Notes: a model not told the origin generated them from the sequence alone. A stretch of 64,000 nt of DNA from Peristeroidobacter soli (GCF_004138485.1 NZ_RYEV01000010.1:186001-250000); one strand, 5' to 3'. Counted from the first letter of the stretch, positions 43,141-51,784 are shown. Made by a program: numbers and translations.

Positions 43141-45456
43141 TCAATAGCGATAAGAGAAGTTGATGCCGTACGTGCGAGGCATGCCGGCATAGCGGATCAC
43201 GCTGTCCGTGCGGCGGTTCGCAGTGAACCAGTAATACTCGTCCGTGATGTTTCTGCCATAGAGCGTGGCACGCCACTTCTCATCGGCGCTGGCCACCCCG
43301 AGTCGCACGTCGACCAGCGTGTAGGCATCGATGTCGAGGCGCGGATCCGGCAGGAAGTCGCCGTTCGTCCCGCTGCGATAGTTGGCGCCGACACCCACGA
43401 AACCATCGAGAGCGCTGTTGAGACCGAACGAGTACTCACCATCGGCGCTGATCTGCCACTTCGAGGCGTAGGGAAAGGCTTGTCCCTTCAAGTCCGTCCG
43501 CACCGAGCCGCCGAAGACCGTGTAGTTGCCGCCCGGCGAGCCTTCGGTGACTTCGGTATCGAGATAAGTCACGCCCGAGGTCAACCGCAGGCCCGCCACC
43601 GGTGCCCAGTCGAGCTGCAACTCCGCGCCCTGCACTTTCGATTTCGGAATGTTGACCAGCGCCTCCAGCGGCCCGAACACAGGCACGATGGTGCGGCCTT
43701 TCAACTGCTTGTCGGTGTAGTCGTTATAGAAAATCGCGCCGTTCACCTGCAGCGTGCGCGCGAACAGCGTCGACTTCACGCCAATCTCGTACGCAGTGAT
43801 CTTCTCCTGATCCACCGGCGCATATTGAGGCGCATTCGTGCCCGGCAGCGTCGGATAGCCGCCGGCCTTGAAGCCTCGGCTGACGTTCGCGTATAGCAAC
43901 GTGTCGGCCGTGACGTTCCAGTCCAGACCCGTGCGCCAGGAGACATTGCTCTCCGACTTGCTGTCCACCACCATCTGCGGCACCGGCGGCGTATCGGTGC
44001 TGAAGGTCACGCACTCTCCCAACGGAATGACTCCGGTATAGCCGAGCGAAGTAGAGAAACCGCGCGCGAAGGTCTGATTGCCCGCGTTGAGCGAGCAACC
44101 CTCGAAATCGATGTCGGTATCGGTATAGCGGGCGCCGAGCTGCAGATTCAGGTTCGGCACGAGCTCATAGCTTGCGTTGGCGAACACCGCCGCGCTTTCA
44201 AACGTTGTTCGGCCGACCTGCGGCACCACCTCGGTCGGTGGCAGGCCCAGACGCGAGAACGCATGCCCGGAGCTGGACTCCGACAGACGTTGATCGTCCT
44301 GCTCGAACGCCTTGTCGCGGCTGTAGTTGACGCCGACGACCCAATTTCCCTTGTCTATCGTGCCCGCCACACGCAGCTCCTGCGTGAAGCTCTCCACCTG
44401 CCCGACGATATACAGATCGGCGATGGTCAACGCCGTGCCATCGCCATCCTGGCCGAACTCCTGATCGAAATCCGAGTACGACGTGAGCGACGTGAGCGTC
44501 ACGAGGTCAGTGATCTCGTAGTCCGCGCGCAGGGTCGACTGCCACAGCTTGTTGTCGCGATCGAGATCGTACTCGCTGTGATACCCCCAGTCGGCCTGGC
44601 GAGCATCGCTCGACGCGCGTGGATACGTCGGCAGCCGCGGATCGAGGAATGCCCCTGGCGTCTGCTGGAACGTCTGCACGAACTGCGGCGCCTGGGTCTG
44701 CGACTTGTCGATGAAACCATTGATGTTCAACGATAGCGTCAGTGCATCGAGCGGACGCCAGTCGAGAATCATGCGCGCCTGGGTGAAATCCTTGGCACCG
44801 AGCGTATCGCCGGGCCGGGTCGAGCTCTTCTGCCAGCCGTCGCTCTGCGAGTGCTTGACCGCGACCCGCGCGCGCAGCGTGTCGGTCAGCGGGCCGCTGA
44901 TGAAGCCGCCCACATCGTAGCTGCCGAAGTTCCCGGCGCCCGCGTCGAAGCCGGCGTTGAACGTGTCGGTCGGTTTGGCGGCGATGTAATTGATGGCGCC
45001 GCCGGTCGCGTTCTGTCCGAACAGCGTACCCTGCGGTCCTTTCAACACCTCGACCCGCTCCAGATCGAACACCGCACCCAACGTGAGCGCCGGAAATGCC
45101 AGCGGAACCTCGTCCACATAGACGCCGACGGTGGGCTTGGACGCAAGACTGGTGTCGAAGAAGCCGATGCCGCGGATGAAATAGATGGGCGTGCCGTAAC
45201 TGCTGTCGGCGTAGGCGAAACCGGGGACGGTCTTCGCAAGCTGCGACATGTCGGAGACCCCCATCGCCTGCAACTGGTCGCCGGAGATCGCGGTGATCGA
45301 CATCGGCACCGAGTTGATCGATTCGGTGCGCTTTTGCGCAGTCACGATGACTTCCTCGAGTCCCGTGCCGGCATCCTGCGCCACCGATTGATGAGCCATG
45401 GCCTGCAACACTGCCAATACGGCCACGTGAGAAGTTCTGATCCCCCGAATCATCAT
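43141..45456 (-). CDS. TonB-dependent outer-membrane receptor, second paralogue
   Basis: A 771-residue receptor. A signal peptide (about residues 1-27, ending QSVAQ) precedes GLEEVIVTAQKRTESINSVP; the plug contains LKGPQGTLFGQNATGGAINY and the barrel ends in GINFSYRY with an aromatic last residue. The start at 45456 (or the next ATG at 45453) follows GGAGG. It leads a receptor-MFS pair and diverges from the SDR gene. Substrate is unknown, but the position beside an aryl-CoA ligase suggests an aromatic or terpenoid-like acid. Confidence 0.88.
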   Translation of the reverse strand: MMIRGIRTSHVAVLAVLQAMAHQSVAQDAGTGLEEVIVTAQKRTESINSVPMSITAISGDQLQAMGVSDMSQLAKTVPGFAYADSSYGTPIYFIRGIGFFDTSLASKPTVGVYVDEVPLAFPALTLGAVFDLERVEVLKGPQGTLFGQNATGGAINYIAAKPTDTFNAGFDAGAGNFGSYDVGGFISGPLTDTLRARVAVKHSQSDGWQKSSTRPGDTLGAKDFTQARMILDWRPLDALTLSLNINGFIDKSQTQAPQFVQTFQQTPGAFLDPRLPTYPRASSDARQADWGYHSEYDLDRDNKLWQSTLRADYEITDLVTLTSLTSYSDFDQEFGQDGDGTALTIADLYIVGQVESFTQELRVAGTIDKGNWVVGVNYSRDKAFEQDDQRLSESSSGHAFSRLGLPPTEVVPQVGRTTFESAAVFANASYELVPNLNLQLGARYTDTDIDFEGCSLNAGNQTFARGFSTSLGYTGVIPLGECVTFSTDTPPVPQMVVDSKSESNVSWRTGLDWNVTADTLLYANVSRGFKAGGYPTLPGTNAPQYAPVDQEKITAYEIGVKSTLFARTLQVNGAIFYNDYTDKQLKGRTIVPVFGPLEALVNIPKSKVQGAELQLDWAPVAGLRLTSGVTYLDTEVTEGSPGGNYTVFGGSVRTDLKGQAFPYASKWQISADGEYSFGLNSALDGFVGVGANYRSGTNGDFLPDPRLDIDAYTLVDVRLGVASADEKWRATLYGRNITDEYYWFTANRRTDSVIRYAGMPRTYGINFSYRY

Positions 45457-45659
45457 GCCTCCGCAGGAGCTGTCATTTATAAGTCGTAAGGCATGGCGTG
45501 CATCCACCCAGCCGTGAGGTCGGAGTATGTCCGCGGGCGGTTGACGAGGCATCGGCAAAACTGACGAGTTTGTCAACGGCGGGGGCTCGTCGGATCTGCC
45601 GATGGTCCCTGCACCACTGGTGCGTAGGCTGCGCGGACCACCGGCTCCTCTCTCGACCC
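45457..45659. promoter_or_regulatory. Divergent region between TonB receptor and SDR genes
   Basis: A 203-bp spacer. It contains GTTGAC (45540-45545) and GTCAAC (45572-45577) as an inverted pair, and two TGACGA half-sites at 45542-45547 and 45562-45567, 20 bp apart, that match one arm of the putative LAL operator. This may place both flanking genes in the same regulon, but the full inverted repeat is absent. Confidence 0.35.
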
Positions 45660-46523
45660 ATGACTCAAGAATTGCGATTCGACGGACACGTGGTTGCTGT
45701 CGCTGGCGGCAGTGCGGGACTCGGGCGTCAATACTGCCTGGATCTTGCGCGCAGTGGTGCGCGAGTGATTGTGGGCGGTCGCGGGCCGAGCACCGAACAG
45801 GTCGTCACCGAGCTTCGCGCGCTCGGCGGCGAGGCGGTCGAGTGCATCGCCGATGTTCGCGATGGCGAGCGATTGATCTCCCGTGCCCTCGAGGCATACG
45901 GCCGCATCGACGGCCTGATCGTCAACGCCGGCATCGTTCGCGACCGCTCGTTCGCCAGGATGTCGGCCGATGAATGGCGCGAAGTCCTCTCCATCCATGT
46001 CGACGGCGCCTTCGCGTGCGTCAAAGCTGCGTGGCCCGTCATGATCGCGCAGGGCGGCGGACGTATCGTATTGACCACCTCCGGCGCCGGCCTGCATGGC
46101 AACTTCGGCCAGGCCAATTACGCCGCGGCCAAGGCCGCACTGATCGGATTCATGCGCACCCTGGCCATCGAAGGTGCGACCAGGAACATTTACTGCAACG
46201 CTGTAGCCCCGATGGCGCTGACCGCAATGACCGAGAGCGTGTTCGACGAGGAAATGAAATCGACATTGGCCGCGCCGCTGGTCTCACCCTTCGTGCTGGC
46301 AATGGTGCACCCCGCCTGTCGTGAGAACGGCTCGATCATCGAGACCGGCGGCGGCTGGGCCTCACGTCTGCGCTGGCAACGGTCACGCGGAATTCGTTTC
46401 GAAGAAACTGACTTTGGCGCCGGCGATGTGCTGGCGCGCTGGAACCAGATCACCACATTCGATGACGTGGACTATCCCGACTCGACGAAGGACAGTCTCG
46501 ACGCCGCGCTCGGCAGGCAATGA
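45660..46523 (+). CDS. Short-chain dehydrogenase, HSD17B4/3-hydroxyacyl-CoA dehydrogenase-like
   Basis: A 287-residue SDR. The nucleotide-binding motif is VVAVAGGSAGLGR (Ala replaces the usual Thr), followed by VNAGI and the catalytic TTSGAGLHGNFGQANYAAAK with Ser, Tyr and Lys in place. The resemblance is to the SDR domain of peroxisomal multifunctional enzyme, which oxidises (3R)-hydroxyacyl-CoA; the C-terminal 50 residues are an extension. The ATG at 45660 is chosen because upstream in-frame sequence is not SDR-like. It could supply the dehydrogenase step missing from the ten-gene operon. Confidence 0.82.
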   Translation: MTQELRFDGHVVAVAGGSAGLGRQYCLDLARSGARVIVGGRGPSTEQVVTELRALGGEAVECIADVRDGERLISRALEAYGRIDGLIVNAGIVRDRSFARMSADEWREVLSIHVDGAFACVKAAWPVMIAQGGGRIVLTTSGAGLHGNFGQANYAAAKAALIGFMRTLAIEGATRNIYCNAVAPMALTAMTESVFDEEMKSTLAAPLVSPFVLAMVHPACRENGSIIETGGGWASRLRWQRSRGIRFEETDFGAGDVLARWNQITTFDDVDYPDSTKDSLDAALGRQ

Positions 46524-46543
46524 GAGAGAGAGATAATATATAT
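46522..46543. repeat. Short GA and TA dinucleotide run
   Basis: Six GA units (46522-46533) run into TAATATATAT, overlapping the SDR stop codon. It is the only AT-rich run near the start of the secreted protein gene at 46617 and may include its -10 region; slippage-prone, but too short to call phase variation. Confidence 0.45.
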
Positions 46544-46616
46544 CCCGATCCACGGCCTATCGACTTGCTCGATGTGTATGCTGCATTTCGCGCAAGACCC
46601 ACAGGGAGGATCAGTC

Positions 46617-46967
46617 ATGAGCTTTCGAATCCGCTGCGCGCTCCTCGCCGCGGGCGTGTTCTCTTCGACACTGGCATGCGCCGCGGGCTATGTGTCGAGT
46701 GCGCAGGTCGTTGGCGTTCGTGTCGATAGCAACGGCAAAGGGCTGGTCATGTTCGACCGGGCACTGGGCAGCACGCCGGCCAGTTGCGCCATTGCCTACT
46801 ACGCGAATGCCTTGGCCTTCGACCTCAATACCAATGCCGGCAAAGCCATTCTCGCTTTGGCGCTCGCCGCGAAAGCCTCGGGCGATCCGGTGACTGCCTA
46901 CGGTCAAGGGACCTGCGCGACGTACGGTCACTCCGTCGAAGATTGGAACTACGGTCAGGCTCAATAG
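46617..46967 (+). CDS. Small secreted protein of unknown function
   Basis: A 116-residue protein with a clear signal peptide (MSFRIRCALLAAGVFSSTLA, cleavage after CAA-type residues near 22). The mature part, about 94 residues, has two cysteines (SCAIAYYANALAF and GTCATYGHS) likely forming a disulfide. GKAILALALAAKASGDPV is an amphipathic helix flanked by strands. The ATG at 46617 follows GGGAGGA and excludes the longer open frame. I recognise a recurring type of small exported protein in gammaproteobacteria but no named function. Confidence 0.7.
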   Translation: MSFRIRCALLAAGVFSSTLACAAGYVSSAQVVGVRVDSNGKGLVMFDRALGSTPASCAIAYYANALAFDLNTNAGKAILALALAAKASGDPVTAYGQGTCATYGHSVEDWNYGQAQ

Positions 46968-47030
46968 CCCGGGTTGAGCTGCCGAGCGGCCTTCGCTAGT
47001 TCGCAACGATGTCTCTCTACCTGCCGTCCC

Positions 47031-48497
47031 TCAGCCCTGCTCCGCCCCCAGCGGCAGCGACAGAATCCACAGCCCGACGATGGTGTACGCGACCATCAGG
47101 ACCAGCGTCGGCAGCTGGCTCAGCACCGGCCGGCGGTTAGCAAACATTCGCATCGCGGTGACATGCGCGAGATAGATGCTCACGACGTGCCCACCCAGCA
47201 GGACCGCCACCTGGGTGTGCCACACGATGCCCATCTCGAGCGTCGAGGGCTCCACCGGGGCGCCGGCCTCGAGCGGCAGCAGCCGCCAGCCCAATCCCAG
47301 CGGATCCGACAGCAGCGCCGGCAATGCCTTCACCTGCATCCACAGGAACGTGAAATAGTGCGTGAAGTGATAGGCGATGGCGATCGGCAGCAGCGAGTAA
47401 CAGAACTTCAGTGCCAGCGTCTTCAGTGGAATCGCGCTTCTAGTCAGTTGCTTCGCCAGATACAGCACCAGCAGATACAGGCCCAGATACAGAAACGGAA
47501 ACACCAGCAGCCCCGCCTGCCGGTACAACAGATACCAGTCCATCAGCAGAGTCTGCGCCTTGCTCAGATCGTCTCCCCACAGCGGCTCGAACAGCCACAG
47601 CGCGTTCCTCCAGAACAAACCCACCCACAGCACGGTGTCGAGAATCGCATCGTACGTGGTCGAGGACAGCATGAAGAGCACGAACAGCACCAGCGCAATG
47701 TGCGACGGCGCTTGTCTCTGCACACTCGCCAACGGTGAGCGCAGACGCGCGCGCCAACCCTGCGAGCCGCGCAGGCGCCGGTATTCGACGGGTGCGAGCG
47801 TGCCGATCAAATGGAAATAGACGCTGAAGAAGTCGGCCCTGCGAAACCACTTCGTTGCACCGAATGCGAAACATCCCAGCAGCGTGATCGCGCTGTAGCT
47901 CAGCAGCAGCAACGCCGTCGCACGAGGCGTCGGCTTCACGAACAGCTCGATTGCGACCACCGCGACATAGAACCCAACCGCCGGCCAGTAGCCCAGCCGG
48001 CGTGGCCACCTCACCCGGCGCGTCGTCAGATTGCAGCCACGGCGTTGCAAGGCCTCGATCACCGTTCGCCACGGGTTGATCAGCGCATACAGGTCGCCGG
48101 CCACCAGCGTGAAATACGCGAAGCCCAATAGAAACATCACCCAGAAGAGCGTCATCGCGATGTTCCGGGCAGGATCCTCGCTACCAAACAGTCCCGCGAC
48201 CAGGGTGAGCACCCATCCGCCCATCGCCACCGCTCGCATCAGACTCAGTGTCAGCGGGCTGAGAACACCCCCACGTCGATGTTGCTCCAAACGCAGCACC
48301 GGCGCCTGAGCGGGCGGCGCAGTCACCAGGAAGCCAAGCAAGGAAAAAGTGATCAACAGGGTCGCGACGCACGAGTAAACGTACATCCAGAACGGCACCG
48401 GTAGCACATAGACGGTACCGAAAGAATGCGCACCCGCGAGGCTCGGGGCCAGGCAAGCAGGAAACAGCCAGCGATGAGCGTGAAGCGGCAACCTCAT
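47031..48497 (-). CDS. Polytopic inner-membrane protein of unknown function
   Basis: A 488-residue protein with about eleven hydrophobic segments and an N-terminal signal-like segment ending SLAGAHSFGTVY. Mid-membrane positions include several His and aromatic residues (IAYHFTHYFTFLWMQVKALP; VWHTQVAVLLGGHVVS), suggesting a metal or haem site. From memory, membrane proteins with this AHSFGTVY-LPVPFW opening are sometimes annotated as fenitrothion hydrolase; I cannot confirm that. It overlaps the cupredoxin-like gene by 4 bp, so the two products probably form a complex at the periplasmic face. Confidence 0.7.
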   Translation of the reverse strand: MRLPLHAHRWLFPACLAPSLAGAHSFGTVYVLPVPFWMYVYSCVATLLITFSLLGFLVTAPPAQAPVLRLEQHRRGGVLSPLTLSLMRAVAMGGWVLTLVAGLFGSEDPARNIAMTLFWVMFLLGFAYFTLVAGDLYALINPWRTVIEALQRRGCNLTTRRVRWPRRLGYWPAVGFYVAVVAIELFVKPTPRATALLLLSYSAITLLGCFAFGATKWFRRADFFSVYFHLIGTLAPVEYRRLRGSQGWRARLRSPLASVQRQAPSHIALVLFVLFMLSSTTYDAILDTVLWVGLFWRNALWLFEPLWGDDLSKAQTLLMDWYLLYRQAGLLVFPFLYLGLYLLVLYLAKQLTRSAIPLKTLALKFCYSLLPIAIAYHFTHYFTFLWMQVKALPALLSDPLGLGWRLLPLEAGAPVEPSTLEMGIVWHTQVAVLLGGHVVSIYLAHVTAMRMFANRRPVLSQLPTLVLMVAYTIVGLWILSLPLGAEQG

Positions 48498-48931
48498 TGC
48501 GCCTTCACGTCGAGCACCGCCAGTTGACGATGAGCCATCGGACTGTCGGGATCGGCGGGGTTCGCTCGCTCGTGCAGATGAATGGGATAGATACCCGCCG
48601 TCTTCGCGACGAACGTGAGCACGACCTCGGCGCCCGCGACGACGACCACATTCTGATCGTAGCCATGCACGTGCACCTCGCCGGCCCGATCGGAGCGAAT
48701 CCGCAACGTCACGGTTTCGCTCTGCCTCACCGGCAGAACGGTCATCGCCTCATCCGGCTGCGGGGCCGCGATGACAAGATCGAACGTCGGGTTGGGCACA
48801 ACGTTGAGCCCGGGCTCACCGATCCAGGCGCGCGAGCCAAAGTACAGAACGACCAGGGCGACGAGGGTCGCCGCCGCCCACAACACGAGGCTGCTTCTTG
48901 GCGGCCCATTTCGAGACACTGTCGTAACCAT
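48494..48931 (-). CDS. Membrane-anchored cupredoxin-like protein
   Basis: A 145-residue protein with one N-terminal transmembrane helix (SLVLWAAATLVALVVLYFG) and a periplasmic beta-domain of about 100 residues. VHVHGYDQNVVVVAGAEVVL and AGIYPIHLHE recall the cupredoxin fold, with His residues that could bind copper; the typical Cys ligand is absent, so a blue-copper centre is unlikely. It is coupled to the following membrane protein. Copper binding is inference. Confidence 0.65.
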   Translation of the reverse strand: MVTTVSRNGPPRSSLVLWAAATLVALVVLYFGSRAWIGEPGLNVVPNPTFDLVIAAPQPDEAMTVLPVRQSETVTLRIRSDRAGEVHVHGYDQNVVVVAGAEVVLTFVAKTAGIYPIHLHERANPADPDSPMAHRQLAVLDVKAQ

Positions 48932-49193
48932 CCAGTAAGACCCTCCGCTCCATGACGATCGTCCCGGAAGCTATACGCCTTATCCTGGATTGAACCCCTC
49001 AGCAAGCCCGGCCAGCCCCCGGGCTCGCCTCTGGCCCCGGCAGGTCGATGAAATATGGGGTGGGATACGCCCACATATCGGAAAGGAGGCCAACAGCGGT
49101 ACCCTTGGGACGCGCACTCTTGATGTGCATGTGTGGTGCGCATCCGCAATCCACACTATGATGTGGTCTACGCCGTATCCTCTGGAGCAACCC
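48932..49193. other. Spacer before the toxin-antitoxin locus
   Basis: A 262-bp gap. It holds a GC-rich hairpin AGCCCGG/CCGGGCT (49005-49025), and an inverted repeat CCACA-6-TGTGG at 49151-49166 whose centre includes TATGAT, a -10-like hexamer. The repeat is well placed to be the autoregulatory operator of ccdAB. No gene seen. Confidence 0.4.
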
Positions 49194-49436
49194 ATGCCGC
49201 CGCCCACTCGCGCCCAGGCGAAAAGCGCCACGAACGTCAGCATCCGCCGCGACCTGCTGGAAGCCGCCCGCGCATCGAAGATCAATCTGTCCGCCACGCT
49301 TGAGCAGGCATTGATCGAGAAACTACGCGAGGTGCAGCAGTTGCAATGGCGGGAAGAGAACCGTGAATCCATCGAGGCGTATAACCAGCACGTGGAGAAG
49401 CACGGTGTGTTCTCTGACGGCAGCCGGAACTTTTGA
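49194..49436 (+). CDS. ccdA: CcdA-like antitoxin
   Basis: An 80-residue antitoxin. NVSIRRDLLEAARASKINLS is the ribbon-helix-helix DNA-binding part, and the acidic C-terminal half (LQWREENRESIEAYNQHVEK, then GVFSDGSRNF) is the toxin-binding tail typical of CcdA. GGAG lies seven bases before the ATG at 49194. Its stop overlaps the toxin start (TGATG). It would bind its own promoter and neutralise CcdB. Confidence 0.9.
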   Translation: MPPPTRAQAKSATNVSIRRDLLEAARASKINLSATLEQALIEKLREVQQLQWREENRESIEAYNQHVEKHGVFSDGSRNF

Positions 49437-49753
49437 TGACGCAGTTCACGGTGTACAAGAACAAGAATCCGCGCAGCAAGACCACGTACCCGCTGCTGCT
49501 GGATGCCCAGGCAGATCTCCTCGATGATCTGCAGACCCGGCTCGTCATTCCTCTGACCAAGGCTCCGACGCTGACGAAAAAGCCTATCGCGCGTCTGACA
49601 CCGCCCATTACAGTCGCCGGCGAACACTATCTGCTGATGACGCCACAGTTGGCGGGCATCCTGCGCTCGGAACTAGGCGCGGCCGTCGGTAACGTTGCCG
49701 ATCAACGAAGCGCGATACTTGCTGCGGTAGACTTGCTGATTACAGGCGCGTAG
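49436..49753 (+). CDS. ccdB: CcdB-like toxin (DNA gyrase poison)
   Basis: A 105-residue toxin of normal CcdB length. It begins MTQFTVYKNKNPRSKTTYPL and has LLLDAQADLLDDLQTRLVIP, with LTPPITVAGEHYLLMTPQLA in the middle and ends in SAILAAVDLLITGA; the C-terminal residues that contact gyrase in F-plasmid CcdB (W-G-I) are LITGA here. The ATG at 49436 overlaps the ccdA stop. Chromosomal copies are common and may stabilise flanking DNA; the locus is next to a broken doc gene. Confidence 0.88.
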   Translation: MTQFTVYKNKNPRSKTTYPLLLDAQADLLDDLQTRLVIPLTKAPTLTKKPIARLTPPITVAGEHYLLMTPQLAGILRSELGAAVGNVADQRSAILAAVDLLITGA

Positions 49754-49797
49754 AAGCCCTCATCCGATCGCTCACCCCTCCAGCAGCGCGAACGAAT

Positions 49798-50191
49798 CCT
49801 CGATGCGACCGCGATCGGCCACCATACGCTGGTCCTGGCGCTACACGATCGGCTGCTCGTAGAGCATGGAGGCGCGGCGGGTCTGCGTGACGAGTCGCTG
49901 CTGAGATCCGCGCTCAGCCCTCCGCTGAATCATATCGTCTACGCCAGCTCGGATACCATCGACTTCGCCGCCAAATACACGACTGGCATCGTGCAGATCA
50001 TCTGTTCGTCGACGGCAACGAGCGCACTGGCCTCGTTATCGGCGTGATTGTTTCTCGAACTCAATGGCTATCAGTTCACGGCGAGCGAAGAGGCAGCGGC
50101 GGAAGCAGTTCTTGACCTGGCCGCACGCGCAATCGACGAAAACGCGTTCTGCGATTTTTTGCGCGCCAACACTGGGTGGGAGCCCGTGTAA
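49798..50191 (+). pseudogene. doc: Frameshifted doc (death-on-curing, Fic-fold) toxin remnant
   Basis: Three blocks in different frames rebuild a Doc protein: LALHDRLLVEHGGAAGLRDE...ALSPPLNHIVYAS (49835-49985), then HLFVDGNERTGLVIGV (from about 49999; the Fic motif, consensus HPF-DGNKRT), then LFLELNGYQFTASEEAAAEA...FLRANTGW ending at TAA 50189-50191. At least two frameshifts separate them and no start codon is apparent. No phd-like antitoxin gene is next to it. The Fic motif also has Glu in place of Lys. It is a dead toxin beside the intact ccdAB pair. Confidence 0.75.
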
Positions 50192-50212
50192 CAGCACAGC
50201 TCACACTCTGCA

Positions 50213-51784
50213 CTACTCCGCGACCTTCGCCCCATCCACGCGGAAACGTAGATAGGGCAGCTGCTCCTGCGCGATGTTGGCGATGCCGGTCTGCGCAGCC
50301 GCCTGCTGCCCTGACGGCACGGCGGAGCGAAACACCACGGGCTGTCCCTGTTGAACGATGCGGCCGCTGGCGTCGACCAGCACGGGCGTGACTTGAATGC
50401 CGACCAGCGGCGCGGGCGAACGATTCTGGACCACGACCACGACGCGGCCCTGCGGATCGATCTGACCTTGGGTCGCGACGTAGTTGCCTGGATTCTGCGG
50501 CAGGTCCATGCGCACGAACTCGGCCGCCGCGCGCTGTCCGATCGAACTTTGCGAGCCCGCGGCCGCCCGGAAATAGTCCATCGCCTTGGCACGGTCGCCG
50601 CGATCGCGGGAGATCGTGCCCAAGTAATAAGCCGCCGGCGCAGTGGGCAGCAGCTCGACGCTCTTGGTGAGCCACTCCTCGGCGCGCGCCTTGTTTCCCG
50701 CTTGATACTGGGCGACGCCCGCGCCCAGATACGAGCCGAAGTAGTTCGAATTCAGATCGATGGCCTTTTGATAATGAGGCAGCGCCTCCTCGGGCTTCTT
50801 CTGAGCGAGCTTCATCTCGCCCAGGAATTCATGGAAGCGCCCTTCGCGTGGCTCGATCTTGATCGCTTCCTGAACCAACGACTCCGCCTTGGTGTATTCC
50901 TTCTTGCGCGCGGCGGTCATCGCCTCATCGAACTTCTTGTACGCGGGCTCGATCTTGCGGAACGGCTGCAGGCGTGCCTGATAACGGTCCTTGCCGAGAT
51001 CGCCGCCGGCGCCCAATCGCTGCGCCGTGGCCTTGTTCTTCGCGACCCGCTCCTCCGACGGCGGATGGGAGGCGAACAGGCCTTCAATGAAGCTCTGGCT
51101 CTTGGCGCCGCCCTGCTGAGACAGACGCACGAAGGTTTCCTGTAGCGTGATCGCGCCCTGCGGGTCGTAGCCGGCGAGCTTCATGTACTTCATGCCGTAC
51201 TCATCGCTCTCCAGCTCCTGGTCGCGACCGTACTTCTGCTGAATCATCTGGGCGCCGACGCCCGCGCCCTGGACCGCGAGATTGGCGACGGTCGAGTCCA
51301 CATCGCTGATCGCAGCACCGATCTGGGCCGCGGCCAGGCCGACCTGCATGATCGTGCCGCGCTCCTGGGCCTTGGCGCCGTGCCTTGCGGCCGCGTGAAC
51401 GATCTCGTGGCCGAGCACGGCCGCAAGCTCCGCTTCGTTCTGCAGCTCCGACAAGAGGCCGACGTTCACGGCGATCTTGCCACCGGGCAGCGCCCAGGCG
51501 TTGGGCACCGGGTTGTTCAAGACGACGAATTCATAGGGCAGTTGGCGGTCCGAGACGGCCGCCAGTTTCTTGCCCACTTCGTTGATGTAGACGGTGAGAT
51601 CGGGCAGCACATCGAAGCTGCCGCCCTCGCTCTGCCTGGTCGGCGCGTAGTTCTGCTCGCCGATCTTGATCTCCTGCGCCTCGGAGACGAACTGAATCTC
51701 CTTCTTCCCGGTCACCGGGTTGACGCCGCACGCGCTGAGCCAGAGTGCCAGTAAGAGCAAGCACAGAAGCTTTGCGTAGCGCAT
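50213..51784 (-). CDS. M48-family metalloprotease lipoprotein with TPR region (BepA-like)
   Basis: A 523-residue protein. A lipoprotein signal (LLALWLSAC, lipidated Cys19) precedes an M48 domain with zinc-binding HEIVH (His126, Glu127, His130) and the downstream ligand in ELESDEYGMKYM. TPR-like helices follow (EEALPHYQKAIDLNSNYFGS, VELLPTAPAAYYLGTISRDR), then a beta-rich C-terminal domain of about 100 residues. The layout matches periplasmic proteases that survey outer-membrane protein assembly, with an extra C-terminal domain. It stands alone, transcribed away from the GH43 gene's 3' end. Confidence 0.88.
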   Translation of the reverse strand: MRYAKLLCLLLLALWLSACGVNPVTGKKEIQFVSEAQEIKIGEQNYAPTRQSEGGSFDVLPDLTVYINEVGKKLAAVSDRQLPYEFVVLNNPVPNAWALPGGKIAVNVGLLSELQNEAELAAVLGHEIVHAAARHGAKAQERGTIMQVGLAAAQIGAAISDVDSTVANLAVQGAGVGAQMIQQKYGRDQELESDEYGMKYMKLAGYDPQGAITLQETFVRLSQQGGAKSQSFIEGLFASHPPSEERVAKNKATAQRLGAGGDLGKDRYQARLQPFRKIEPAYKKFDEAMTAARKKEYTKAESLVQEAIKIEPREGRFHEFLGEMKLAQKKPEEALPHYQKAIDLNSNYFGSYLGAGVAQYQAGNKARAEEWLTKSVELLPTAPAAYYLGTISRDRGDRAKAMDYFRAAAGSQSSIGQRAAAEFVRMDLPQNPGNYVATQGQIDPQGRVVVVVQNRSPAPLVGIQVTPVLVDASGRIVQQGQPVVFRSAVPSGQQAAAQTGIANIAQEQLPYLRFRVDGAKVAE

